From Christensenella sp. UBA767 (GTDB taxonomy: Bacteria; Bacillota; Clostridia; Christensenellales; CAG-917): a stretch of 7,731 bases of DNA. Made by a program: the position numbers and the translations under genes. Location: assembly GCA_002297185.1 (NCBI GenBank), contig DBJV01000093.1, positions 1-7,731 of the forward strand, in the 5' to 3' direction. The notes under the pieces were generated by a model. The model ran no database searches. It had not been told where the DNA came from and worked only from the letters and a program-made list of their open reading frames with translations. Position 1 is the first letter of the stretch, and the number at the start of each line of letters is the position of its first letter. This document shows positions 1-6,542 of the stretch, piece after piece.

Positions 1-1474
1 CGCCGCTTTCTCTCTTATACTCGCCCACTCGCTTTTCAAAAGCCTTTGAGTCGATAAGGTCAAACAATGCAGGGCGCAATTTTTCGGGTTCAACGCTCTT
101 TTCCGCCGCAAGCGTGAAGATAAACAAGAATATAAGTCCGTTGGGCGTATAATAGAACACGTCGATAAGTCCGTACGCAAAGAAGATTGCAAAGCCGAAC
201 AGCATAAACCATTTTTCCGTACTTTGGTGCGTAAGGAACGCTCTCAATCTCGACCATTCGAGGAAAAGCCACGCGATAAAGCCCACGATACCCGTTGCGC
301 CGAGTGCTTGGAAGAAGGTGGAATGATACCAATACGGCGTATATCCGTCGCTCGGCCTGCCCACGTGCGCGCCTATTCTGTAATCGAATCCCGTGCCGAA
401 AATCGGATTATTCTTAAAACTCTCAATTGCGTCCTCATAGAGTATATCTCTGCCGCTGCCGTTGAGGGCTCTGCTCATAATGCCGCCCATCATATCGTGG
501 ATTTTGTCCGCTTTCGCCATAAATACGAATATGCCAACTACAATCGCAAGGCACACGGTGATAATGGCGCGGCCGCGGTATTCGCTCTTAAATATGCAAA
601 GTCCGATTCCTGCGATAAGTCCCATTGCGCCGAACAAAATTGCGCCGCGCGAGCAGGACATAAACACAAAGAAGTATTGCACGAGCGCATACACCACAAA
701 AAGCGGCGAAAACTTGCCGTGCTTGACGGCATAATAGAGCGATGCCGGCATCATCGTCGCAAGAACGATGCTGTAATTGTTTGGACCGCCCCAGCCGATA
801 TCCACGCTTTTGTTCTTAAATCCGTTTATAACAGCGTCAAATCCGCCGCCGATTTTGGCATAATACACGACGAGTTGCAGCACTATAAGCATGCTCGTTG
901 CAAACATAAGATGCAAAACGTAATCGATAATTCTCTTTCCGTCCTCGCCGCACGAGGTCGTCGCGTTGAAAAACAGATACCCCACCGCAAGCAACACGCA
1001 AAGCAGTCCCACGATGGTTGCATACAATCCGTGGTCTGCAAAGTTTTGATACCTCTCCGCCCTTGCGATACCCGAAATCATATTCGCCGCGCAAAACACG
1101 ATAGTTGCAAGCGTGGTTACGGTTATTTTTTTGTAATTTAGGAATTTGAATGACGGACGGAATCTAATAACGTTCACGATTGCGCCGATAGGAATAAGCG
1201 CAACGAAGGATATGAGCCAGCCCATACCTTGCAAATTATGACGGCTTTTGCCGAGCATAAACATAAACGTCCACAAAATAGCGATAACGGGCATGGTGTC
1301 TTTGCAAAGGCAAAGAATAACGCACGCCGCGACTGCCGCCAAGATAAATCCTGCAACCCATCCTCCCGTTGCCCAGCACACGAACACAATCGTGAGCCAG
1401 CACCAGACGAACGCCTTTGAGCAAAACGCCTTTGAGACGTTCTCCTGTTTGAGTAAATCTTTAATTTTCCCCAT
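1..1474 (-). CDS. O-antigen ligase / Wzy polymerase-like membrane protein, 3' end beyond window
   Basis: Integral membrane protein of the Wzy_C/O-antigen ligase superfamily, whose members join or polymerise lipid-linked glycans on the outer face of the cytoplasmic membrane. I translated 491 residues from the ATG at 1474, and the frame is still open at base 1, so the C-terminus is missing. There are a dozen or so hydrophobic segments, for example near residues 21-58, 61-76, 85-103, 117-133, 148-168, 186-206, 257-294, 303-320, 389-406 and 422-456. Family-like landmarks are GGPNNY (229-234), SRGA (275-278), GRDILYEDAIESF then NPIFGTGF (341-363), and HSTFFQALGATGIVG (384-398). Arg276 and His384 are plausible functional residues. 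The start is the only option: the in-frame TGA just upstream is the stop of the preceding gene. The Shine-Dalgarno is poor (only AAG-like purines), so translation may be coupled to the dehydrogenase 21 bp upstream. The substrate cannot be told, and ligase and polymerase cannot be separated by sequence alone. Confidence 0.85.
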   Translation of the reverse strand, partial: MGKIKDLLKQENVSKAFCSKAFVWCWLTIVFVCWATGGWVAGFILAAVAACVILCLCKDTMPVIAILWTFMFMLGKSRHNLQGMGWLISFVALIPIGAIVNVIRFRPSFKFLNYKKITVTTLATIVFCAANMISGIARAERYQNFADHGLYATIVGLLCVLLAVGYLFFNATTSCGEDGKRIIDYVLHLMFATSMLIVLQLVVYYAKIGGGFDAVINGFKNKSVDIGWGGPNNYSIVLATMMPASLYYAVKHGKFSPLFVVYALVQYFFVFMSCSRGAILFGAMGLIAGIGLCIFKSEYRGRAIITVCLAIVVGIFVFMAKADKIHDMMGGIMSRALNGSGRDILYEDAIESFKNNPIFGTGFDYRIGAHVGRPSDGYTPYWYHSTFFQALGATGIVGFIAWLFLEWSRLRAFLTHQSTEKWFMLFGFAIFFAYGLIDVFYYTPNGLIFLFIFTLAAEKSVEPEKLRPALFDLIDSKAFEKRVGEYKRESG

Positions 1475-1495
1475 TTTTCTTAAGTATGTGCGCGA

Positions 1496-2470
1496 TCAAT
1501 CGTTGTTAATCAAAATCTTGCTGTATTGATACGGATATTTCACGCAATTTTCCACCACTTGCGGAACTTCGCCGAAGTTTGCGTCCGCGCTGATGATGCC
1601 GTCCGTTTTGACGACTTTGTTTGCTATAAGGTTGATTGCAGACGACATTTCGCCGTCGCCGTTGCAAACGCCTTTGAGTTTAAGCTGCTTTTTGAGAATG
1701 GAATATGCGTCAACCGAGTGCTTTGCACGAGTTGCGTATCCTGCAATCACAACGTCGCCCTCGTTTTTGACGAGACGGATTGCGGAATTGATATCCACGC
1801 TTTCGCCTGCGAAAATCGCGCCTTCGCTCATGCGGCCGCCCGTAATTTCCTCAACTCTGCGCTCGAGGCTGTCGTAAGTGGGATTGAGCGTATAAGCCAC
1901 GCCCCACTTTTGCGCCAACGCGAGCTTGTCTGCGTCCATATCAATCAAAATAGGCACGATTTGATAATAAAGCGCAAGTTGCGAAATGATAAGTCCGAGC
2001 GTGCTTGCGCCCACAATAACCACGTAATCGCCCTTTTCGCAATCCAGCGATTCAAAGACGTTGTTGCCCATTGCGATATATTCTGCAAACACGGCGTCCT
2101 CGTCGCTGACTCCGTCGGGGAGCGCAAAAACGTTCTCGTACGGCAAGCATACGAAATCGCTCAAAAGTCCGTCGATATCCACGCCCATAGTCTTTACCAC
2201 GTCGATTCCGTGTTCTTTTTGAGTGATGTACGGGCTGATAACCACGCGCGAGCCGAGTTTGAGACCGCTGTCCTCGTCTGCCTCGGACACGTAGGCAACC
2301 GCAGAGTGTCCCGGCACGATAGCCGAGTCTTTATCGCATGTGGCAAGATGCGACAAGTCCGCCGAGGATACCGCAACTTTGGATATCTTGACCTTGACTT
2401 GTCCCTCTTCGCGCACGCCGGCTTTTTCCACCAACGTCACGCCTTCATTATTTATACGCCATTGTTTCAT
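1496..2470 (-). CDS. Medium-chain dehydrogenase/reductase (alcohol dehydrogenase-like) with degenerate zinc site
   Basis: A 324-residue MDR-family oxidoreductase, probably NAD(P)H-dependent and cytosolic. The N-terminal GroES-like catalytic domain spans about residues 1-115 and the Rossmann domain about 145-270. The nucleotide-binding turn is GASTLG (154-159), followed by a beta strand ending at Asp177 (ILIDMD), which would suit NAD. The usual catalytic zinc ligands are altered. The position of the Cys in the VGICGSD motif is Ser35 (VAVSSAD), and GHE has become GHS (His55, Ser56). Glu130 remains at the usual Glu-Pro ligand position. The four-cysteine structural zinc loop is absent. A loop without structural-zinc cysteines before DGLLSDFV loosely recalls TarJ-type polyol-phosphate dehydrogenases; this is from memory and is only suggestive. 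The ATG at 2470 is chosen because it has an AGAAGG site 5 nt upstream, while the longer TTG-initiated frame (2518) would begin on the -35 box. The gene sits 21 bp before a glycan ligase-like gene and probably forms a two-gene unit with it. The substrate is unknown. Confidence 0.85.
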   Translation of the reverse strand: MKQWRINNEGVTLVEKAGVREEGQVKVKISKVAVSSADLSHLATCDKDSAIVPGHSAVAYVSEADEDSGLKLGSRVVISPYITQKEHGIDVVKTMGVDIDGLLSDFVCLPYENVFALPDGVSDEDAVFAEYIAMGNNVFESLDCEKGDYVVIVGASTLGLIISQLALYYQIVPILIDMDADKLALAQKWGVAYTLNPTYDSLERRVEEITGGRMSEGAIFAGESVDINSAIRLVKNEGDVVIAGYATRAKHSVDAYSILKKQLKLKGVCNGDGEMSSAINLIANKVVKTDGIISADANFGEVPQVVENCVKYPYQYSKILINND

Positions 2471-2475
2471 AAGCA

Positions 2476-2481
2476 CCTTCT
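2476..2481 (-). promoter_or_regulatory. Ribosome binding site of the dehydrogenase gene
   Basis: AGAAGG lies 5 nt upstream of the ATG at 2470. It decides the start: the longer frame from TTG at 2518 has no comparable site and would put its first codons inside the promoter. Confidence 0.75.
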
Positions 2482-2489
2482 TTTTTTGC

Positions 2490-2518
2490 ATTCTACCATA
2501 TATATTGCGTCTTGGCAA
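2490..2518 (-). promoter_or_regulatory. Sigma-70-type promoter for the dehydrogenase/ligase unit
   Basis: The -35 box TTGCCA (2513-2518) and -10 box TAGAAT (2490-2495) are exactly 17 bp apart, each matching the consensus at 5 of 6 positions. The -10 box is preceded by TGG, giving an extended -10 motif. Transcription would start near 2483, leaving a very short leader of about 13 nt that carries the AGAAGG site. This indicates that the dehydrogenase and the downstream ligase-like gene are transcribed independently of the RNase gene upstream. Confidence 0.7.
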
Positions 2519-2568
2519 CCGACAAAATCCGCCGATTGTCTATCCGCACCTATATAATCGCACAACGC

Positions 2569-2588
2569 ATGGGACTTTTTCGTCCCAT
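2569..2588 (-). terminator. Stem-loop just after the RNase G/E stop (possible terminator or mRNA 3' end)
   Basis: ATGGGAC and GTCCCAT form a perfect 7-bp stem around the 6-nt loop GAAAAA, starting 5 nt after the RNase TAA. In the sense direction the stem is followed by GCGTTGTGCG rather than a U-tract, so it is not a textbook intrinsic terminator. It could be a processed or stabilised 3' end, or a Rho-type or weak stop. Its position between a gene end and the next promoter favours some 3'-end role. Confidence 0.4.
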
Positions 2589-2593
2589 TGAGG

Positions 2594-4087
2594 TTATTTT
2601 TCGCACTCAAATTCGCACTCGTCCGTGAGTATTCTGGTATAACTTGCATTCCCTTGCGGTTGATTGTCGGAAATAGTCCACTTTTCCCTGCGCAAGCAAT
2701 CGTCCGCATAGAAGAATATATGCTTATCCTTCCAACCGTCTTTCATCCGATTTTGCAAAATCTTGCTCTCGAATATCATATCCACGACGTCGGGATGCGC
2801 GCCCACGTAAATAACGTCGCTCTTGCTGTCTATTATATAATCCACAAGGTCGTCACGCAGCATAAACGCAAGTTGTGCGTCGCTCGTTACGAATCCGCCT
2901 GCGCAATTGTCGCAAGGCTGCAACATAAAATCGTCAAGCGGCAACCTCGTTTTCTTCCTCGTAAGTTCCACAAGCCCGAGAGCCGTCATACCAACGGTGG
3001 ACGTTTTCATTCTGTCTCGTTTAAGCGCGTTTTGCAAAGCCTCCACAACGCTGTCTCTATGCTCTTGCGACTGCATATCGATAAAGTCGATTATGACAAT
3101 ACCGCTAATATTGCGTATTCTCAACTGCCTCGCAATGCACTCCGTTGCGGCGAGATTGGTCTTATACACGGTGTCCTCGAGGTCGCTCGTACCCACAAAT
3201 TTCCCCGTATTCACGTCAATTACCGTAAGCGCCTCCGCCTTATCGATAACGATATACGCCCCCGAGCCGAAACTCACTTTTTGGTCGCACAAGTGGTTGA
3301 TTTGCTTGTCAATCCCGAAGTGGCGCATAATATTGCGCTCGTCCTCATACACTTCGCACCTTGCTCTACCCACCTTGCCTTCGAGGATTTTAGCAATGCG
3401 CTCGTCGTTTACCACCACCTTATCCACGTCCTCGCTAAACGTCTCTCTTATCGCTCTTTCAAACAGGCTCGCGTCCTCGAAAACAACCTCTTTTTCAGGC
3501 GTTTTCTTGTAGTCCTCTTGCACCTTTTGCCAAAGCAACACAAGCCTTTCAATCTCTTCTTGAATGTCCTTATCCGCCGCTTTTTTCGAGGCGGAACGAA
3601 TAATGCACCCCATACCCTCTGGGCATACCGACCTCACGAATTCCTCGAGATACGCACGACGCTCGGCATTTTCGATTTTCCTCGACACTCCGAAGAATAC
3701 CGAAAGCGGCAACAAAATGACGTAATATCCCGGCAACGTAATATCCATTGTCAGTCTTGCGCCCTTTTGCCCGAACGAATCCTTGACGACTTGACACATA
3801 ATCACGTCGCCTGCCGATACGTTGAAACGCTTTGGCGGCATTTTGTTATCGAGGCACCTGCTGTCAACCAGCGTATCCCCCATATGCAAAAATCCGTTGC
3901 GTTCCTGTCCGATGTTTACAAAGGCTGCCTGCATTCCCCCTAATACGTTTTCAACCTTGCCTTTGTAGATGTTGCCCACAATACCTCTTACGCTCGCTCT
4001 CTCGACGGAAAAATCAATCATTTCCCCGTCCTCCACCAGTGCCGCGCGCGTGCAGAAAGGCGTGTAGTCCAATACAAGTTGTTTCAT
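2594..4087 (-). CDS. rng: Ribonuclease G/E family endoribonuclease
   Basis: A 497-residue endoribonuclease of the RNase E/G family, about the length of RNase G and lacking the long C-terminal scaffold of RNase E. Such enzymes cleave AU-rich single-stranded RNA in rRNA maturation and mRNA decay. An N-terminal S1 RNA-binding domain covers about residues 34-115 (GNIYKGKVENVLGGMQAAFV, then NGFLHMGD). A 5'-sensor/RNase H-like region follows (LPGYYVILLP and GVSRKI, 118-137). The metal-binding catalytic aspartates are Asp291 in VIDVNTGKF and Asp334 in IIDFIDM. MTALGLVELTRKK (367-379) precedes the zinc-link cysteines Cys392 and Cys395. That motif is CDNCAGG rather than the usual CPxCxGxG, a mild departure. 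The start ATG has AGGA 7 nt upstream. It lies 59 bp after the DUF2344 gene and is probably in the same transcript. In many Firmicutes this gene is followed by the ribosomal protein L21/L27 genes; here a separate dehydrogenase unit follows instead. Confidence 0.95.
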   Translation of the reverse strand: MKQLVLDYTPFCTRAALVEDGEMIDFSVERASVRGIVGNIYKGKVENVLGGMQAAFVNIGQERNGFLHMGDTLVDSRCLDNKMPPKRFNVSAGDVIMCQVVKDSFGQKGARLTMDITLPGYYVILLPLSVFFGVSRKIENAERRAYLEEFVRSVCPEGMGCIIRSASKKAADKDIQEEIERLVLLWQKVQEDYKKTPEKEVVFEDASLFERAIRETFSEDVDKVVVNDERIAKILEGKVGRARCEVYEDERNIMRHFGIDKQINHLCDQKVSFGSGAYIVIDKAEALTVIDVNTGKFVGTSDLEDTVYKTNLAATECIARQLRIRNISGIVIIDFIDMQSQEHRDSVVEALQNALKRDRMKTSTVGMTALGLVELTRKKTRLPLDDFMLQPCDNCAGGFVTSDAQLAFMLRDDLVDYIIDSKSDVIYVGAHPDVVDMIFESKILQNRMKDGWKDKHIFFYADDCLRREKWTISDNQPQGNASYTRILTDECEFECEK

Positions 4088-4094
4088 CTATATA

Positions 4095-4098
4095 TCCT
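4095..4098 (-). promoter_or_regulatory. Ribosome binding site of the RNase G/E gene
   Basis: AGGA lies 7 nt upstream of the ATG at 4087, within an AT-rich 59-bp spacer. No convincing promoter with both boxes is visible in that spacer, so transcription probably comes from upstream. Confidence 0.5.
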
Positions 4099-4134
4099 AA
4101 AAATTTAATATCGGATAACTGTGTTTTTTTGGAG

Positions 4135-4159
4135 AAAAACGCAAACTTACACCGTTTGC
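4135..4159 (-). terminator. Weak terminator- or attenuator-like hairpin overlapping the DUF2344 stop codon
   Basis: In the sense strand, GCAAAC (4154-4159) and GTTTGC (4141-4146) pair as a 6-bp stem around the loop GGTGTAA, which contains the TAA stop, and the stem is followed directly by GTTTTTCT. This has the order of an intrinsic terminator, but the stem is short and half AT, so termination would be partial at best. It could lower RNase G/E expression relative to the upstream genes. Confidence 0.3.
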
Positions 4160-4779
4160 AAAAACTCATCGACATCTACAAGTTTCCCGTCGATATCCAC
4201 GTATTGAGCGATTTTCACCACTCCTCTGGGGTTTATCTTTTCGCCTACTATCTCGCCGAGCCTGTCAAGAATCCTGTCGGGGCGCAAATTGCAAGAGCCG
4301 CTTGCAAGCCTCATAGCAAGTTTGCCGTCCTTTTCGAATACGGCAAAAATCTTATCCTCGACGTCCTCTTTTACAATCTCACCCTTCTTTTTATATTGGA
4401 TAATAAATCCGTTCGTAAGGTCGATATCTCTGTACGCCACGGGGAACACGAAGTCCGCGCACGTCACTTTCGCCTGCAAATTGGGGTTCTTTGAGCATAC
4501 GAAAATCTTGCTCGCCTTCAATCCCTCGGGAACGGATGCGTTGTATCTTTCAAATGCGTCGTCTTTGTCCATATCGCTGTCAATGGACAGATATTCCGCA
4601 ACCGACGAAGTGCCAAGCGAAAGCGGTGGCGAGAAGAACAACAGTGGATGCGGATTGAATCCTTGCGAAAACTTGACCTCTATACGCGCGCGACGAATAA
4701 TACGATCGACGTGACGGAGCAAATCTATATGCGATATAAAGCACGCGCTGCCTTGTTTTTGGTATTTTAAGACTAACAT
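4147..4779 (-). CDS. DUF2344 / TIGR03936-type radical SAM-linked protein
   Basis: A 210-residue soluble protein of the DUF2344 family, which is found next to or fused to TIGR03960 radical SAM proteins; the reaction is not established as far as I know. Recognisable features are the N-terminal strand MLVLKYQKQG, FISHIDLLRH (14-23, the FISHLDL signature), RRARIEVKFSQGFNPHP (29-45, the SQGFNPHP signature), and PPLSLGTSSVAEYLSID (51-67). A basic segment RPDRILDRLGE (166-176) lies near the C-terminus. The start at 4779 is preferred over the ATG at 4788. GGGGAG sits 9 nt before the former but directly abuts the latter, and family members usually begin with the short strand seen here. The ATG overlaps the upstream radical SAM stop by 7 bp, the mark of translational coupling. 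The family's constant pairing with TIGR03960 suggests the two proteins act together, possibly on RNA given the RNase neighbour (inference). Confidence 0.9.
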   Translation of the reverse strand: MLVLKYQKQGSACFISHIDLLRHVDRIIRRARIEVKFSQGFNPHPLLFFSPPLSLGTSSVAEYLSIDSDMDKDDAFERYNASVPEGLKASKIFVCSKNPNLQAKVTCADFVFPVAYRDIDLTNGFIIQYKKKGEIVKEDVEDKIFAVFEKDGKLAMRLASGSCNLRPDRILDRLGEIVGEKINPRGVVKIAQYVDIDGKLVDVDEFLQTV

Positions 4780-6539
4780 ATCGTGCATCTCCCCAATCTA
4801 TTTGCGCCGCAACCGTTGCAACCCTCGCGGCAACTCTTTGTAGTAACCGCCTGATATGCAAGTTCGCGTTGTTTGAGGAAGTATTTTTTGGACACTCCCG
4901 AGTCTATAAAGTCCCAAGGCAGCGGCTTGTCGATATCAATCGCCCCGTAGTAATCTTCCATTTTAAGATTGCAATCCGCAAACGCCTTTTGCCAAACGTC
5001 CCACTTGAAATGCTCCGACCAACCGTCGAATTTCGCACCCAACTCGTACGCACGCTCGATGACGTAGGACAACTTTTTATCCCCTCTTGCAAGTGCCGCC
5101 TCGAGTACGGACGTTTCCGCGCCGTGCCAAGAGAACGTAACGCCCTTAATCTCGCGCAACAGTCCCCTCAAATAGTTCTGACGGCGCACCATTTCGTCGT
5201 AGGATATTTGCGCCTCCCATTGGAAGGGCGTTCCCGGCTTTGGAATGAACACGGCGCAACTCACGGATATATTAAGACCGCGTTTGCTGCGTTTTTGCCA
5301 GTACATCGATTTGAGTTTTTTGCAAATCTCCGCAATACCTGCGATATCCTCGTCCGTTTCGGTGGGAAGTCCCATCATAAAATACAGCTTTATGCTGTCG
5401 TATCCTGCCTCGAAAGCAACTGCGATTTTCTCGATTTCTTCCTCGCTTACGTTCTTGTTTATGACGTTGCGAAGTCTTTGAGTGCCTGCCTCGGGCGCAA
5501 ACGTCAAGGAACTTTTGCGTGAATTGAGTGCCATATCCGGCTTAAAACTGCTTATACGCAAACTCGGCAAAGACAGATTGATACGCCTTTGCTTGCAGTA
5601 TTCCCCAAGTTCGCTTTCAAGTTCTTCAAGTCCCGTATAGTCGCTTGTCGAAAGCGAGCAAAGCGAAATCTCCGCATATCCCGTGTTGTCGATAATCTCT
5701 TTAGCGAGTTCGGCGCACTTTTTGGCACTTCTCTCTCTAATCGGACGATACCAAAATCCTGCCTGACAAAATCTGCAACCGCTTGCGCAACCTCTATAAA
5801 GTTCGAGCGTGGCTCTATCGTGTACCGCCTCGATGTTTGAAACGAGCGGCTTTGTGGGGTACGAGCAGTTTTCAAAATCCTGCACCACCGCTTTCACCAC
5901 TTTTTCGCCGTCTTTGTGGAGCGCAGGCACGTACGCCCCCTCCATACCTTTGACTTTTTGCAAAATCTCCGCCTTGCTCAATCCTTGGCGTTTGCCTTCG
6001 CAAAGCACCTTTACGATTGCGATGTCCGACTCTTCGCCCTCGCCCACGATTATCACGTCAAAAAAGTCCGCAAACGGCTCGGGATTGACGGAACAAGGTC
6101 CGCCTGCAATGAGGAACGGATAAGAATTGTCTCTGTCTTTTGCACGGAAAGGAATCCTTGCAAGGTCTAGCATATAAAGCACGTTGGTAAACAAAAGCTC
6201 GAATCCCACCGACATCGCCACCACGTCAAAGTCTTTGAGCGGCTTTCTCGTCTCGAGCGAGAGGAGCGGAATATCGTTTTCTCTCAGCTTTTGAGCAAGG
6301 TCGGGAGCCGGCGCATAGCACCTTTCCGACACGTACCCCGGCGTCTTATTGATAACGTCGTAAAGTATCGCAACGCCGAGATTGCTCATTCCTATTTCGT
6401 AAAGTTCTGGAAAACAAAAAGCCACGTCCCCGTTTGCCCTATCCGTCATATCGGGGGTGTTCCACTCTCCGCCTGCGTATCTTGCAGGCTTTTCCACATC
6501 GAGCAATATGCTCTCGAATTTATCCTTATAATCTGCCAT
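4773..6539 (-). CDS. B12-binding-type radical SAM protein, TIGR03960 family
   Basis: A 588-residue radical SAM protein. The N-terminal region (about 35-180) resembles a cobalamin-binding Rossmann domain without an obvious DxHxxG motif and includes GGPCSVNPEPFADFFD (146-161) and GEGEE (166-170). The radical SAM core (about 245-470) carries the cluster motif CxxxCxxC at Cys251, Cys255 and Cys258 (RGCASGCRFCQAG). It also has FAPEAG (347-352) and YFMMGLPTETDED (386-398), typical of the SAM-binding barrel. After the core come FSWHGAETSVLEAALARGD (469-487) and WDFIDSGVSKKYFLKQ (542-557), close to the TIGR03960 tail consensus. The C-terminus has five cysteines (570, 574, 577, 585, 588), possibly an extra metal site. 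The gene begins 3 bp after the ROK kinase stop with no good Shine-Dalgarno, so coupled translation is likely, and it overlaps the DUF2344 gene by 7 bp. The substrate is unknown. The family is a conserved partner of DUF2344 and often lies near RNase E/G, which hints at a role in RNA or ribosome modification (inference). Confidence 0.93.
   Translation of the reverse strand: MADYKDKFESILLDVEKPARYAGGEWNTPDMTDRANGDVAFCFPELYEIGMSNLGVAILYDVINKTPGYVSERCYAPAPDLAQKLRENDIPLLSLETRKPLKDFDVVAMSVGFELLFTNVLYMLDLARIPFRAKDRDNSYPFLIAGGPCSVNPEPFADFFDVIIVGEGEESDIAIVKVLCEGKRQGLSKAEILQKVKGMEGAYVPALHKDGEKVVKAVVQDFENCSYPTKPLVSNIEAVHDRATLELYRGCASGCRFCQAGFWYRPIRERSAKKCAELAKEIIDNTGYAEISLCSLSTSDYTGLEELESELGEYCKQRRINLSLPSLRISSFKPDMALNSRKSSLTFAPEAGTQRLRNVINKNVSEEEIEKIAVAFEAGYDSIKLYFMMGLPTETDEDIAGIAEICKKLKSMYWQKRSKRGLNISVSCAVFIPKPGTPFQWEAQISYDEMVRRQNYLRGLLREIKGVTFSWHGAETSVLEAALARGDKKLSYVIERAYELGAKFDGWSEHFKWDVWQKAFADCNLKMEDYYGAIDIDKPLPWDFIDSGVSKKYFLKQRELAYQAVTTKSCREGCNGCGANRLGRCTIC
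4789..4794 (-). promoter_or_regulatory. Ribosome binding site of the DUF2344 gene, inside the radical SAM coding region
   Basis: GGGGAG lies 9 nt upstream of the ATG at 4779 and immediately against the alternative ATG at 4788. The spacing selects the downstream start. The site encodes part of the terminal cysteine-rich tail of the radical SAM protein. Confidence 0.65.
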
Positions 6540-6542
6540 ATT

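Noticed and set aside
224..1141. Plus-strand open frame opposite the O-antigen ligase-like gene
   Set aside because: The minus strand here encodes a continuous polytopic membrane protein with Wzy_C-type motifs. The plus-strand product is basic and featureless.
2471..2518. N-terminal extension of the dehydrogenase from TTG at 2518
   Set aside because: The extra codons overlap the -35 and -10 boxes, no ribosome binding site precedes them, and the ATG at 2470 has AGAAGG at good spacing.
1526..2557. Long plus-strand open frame opposite the dehydrogenase
   Set aside because: Antisense shadow of the dehydrogenase, with low-complexity His/Cys/Arg composition and no recognisable domain.
2588..3943. 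Long plus-strand open frame opposite the RNase G/E gene
   Set aside because: It is wholly antisense to a gene with intact catalytic motifs. The translation is rich in His, Arg and Cys with no family motif, as expected from the codon bias of the opposite strand.
4780..4788. Upstream ATG at 4788 for the DUF2344 gene
   Set aside because: GGGGAG directly touches this ATG, leaving no spacing, whereas it is 9 nt from the ATG at 4779, which also gives the family's usual N-terminus.
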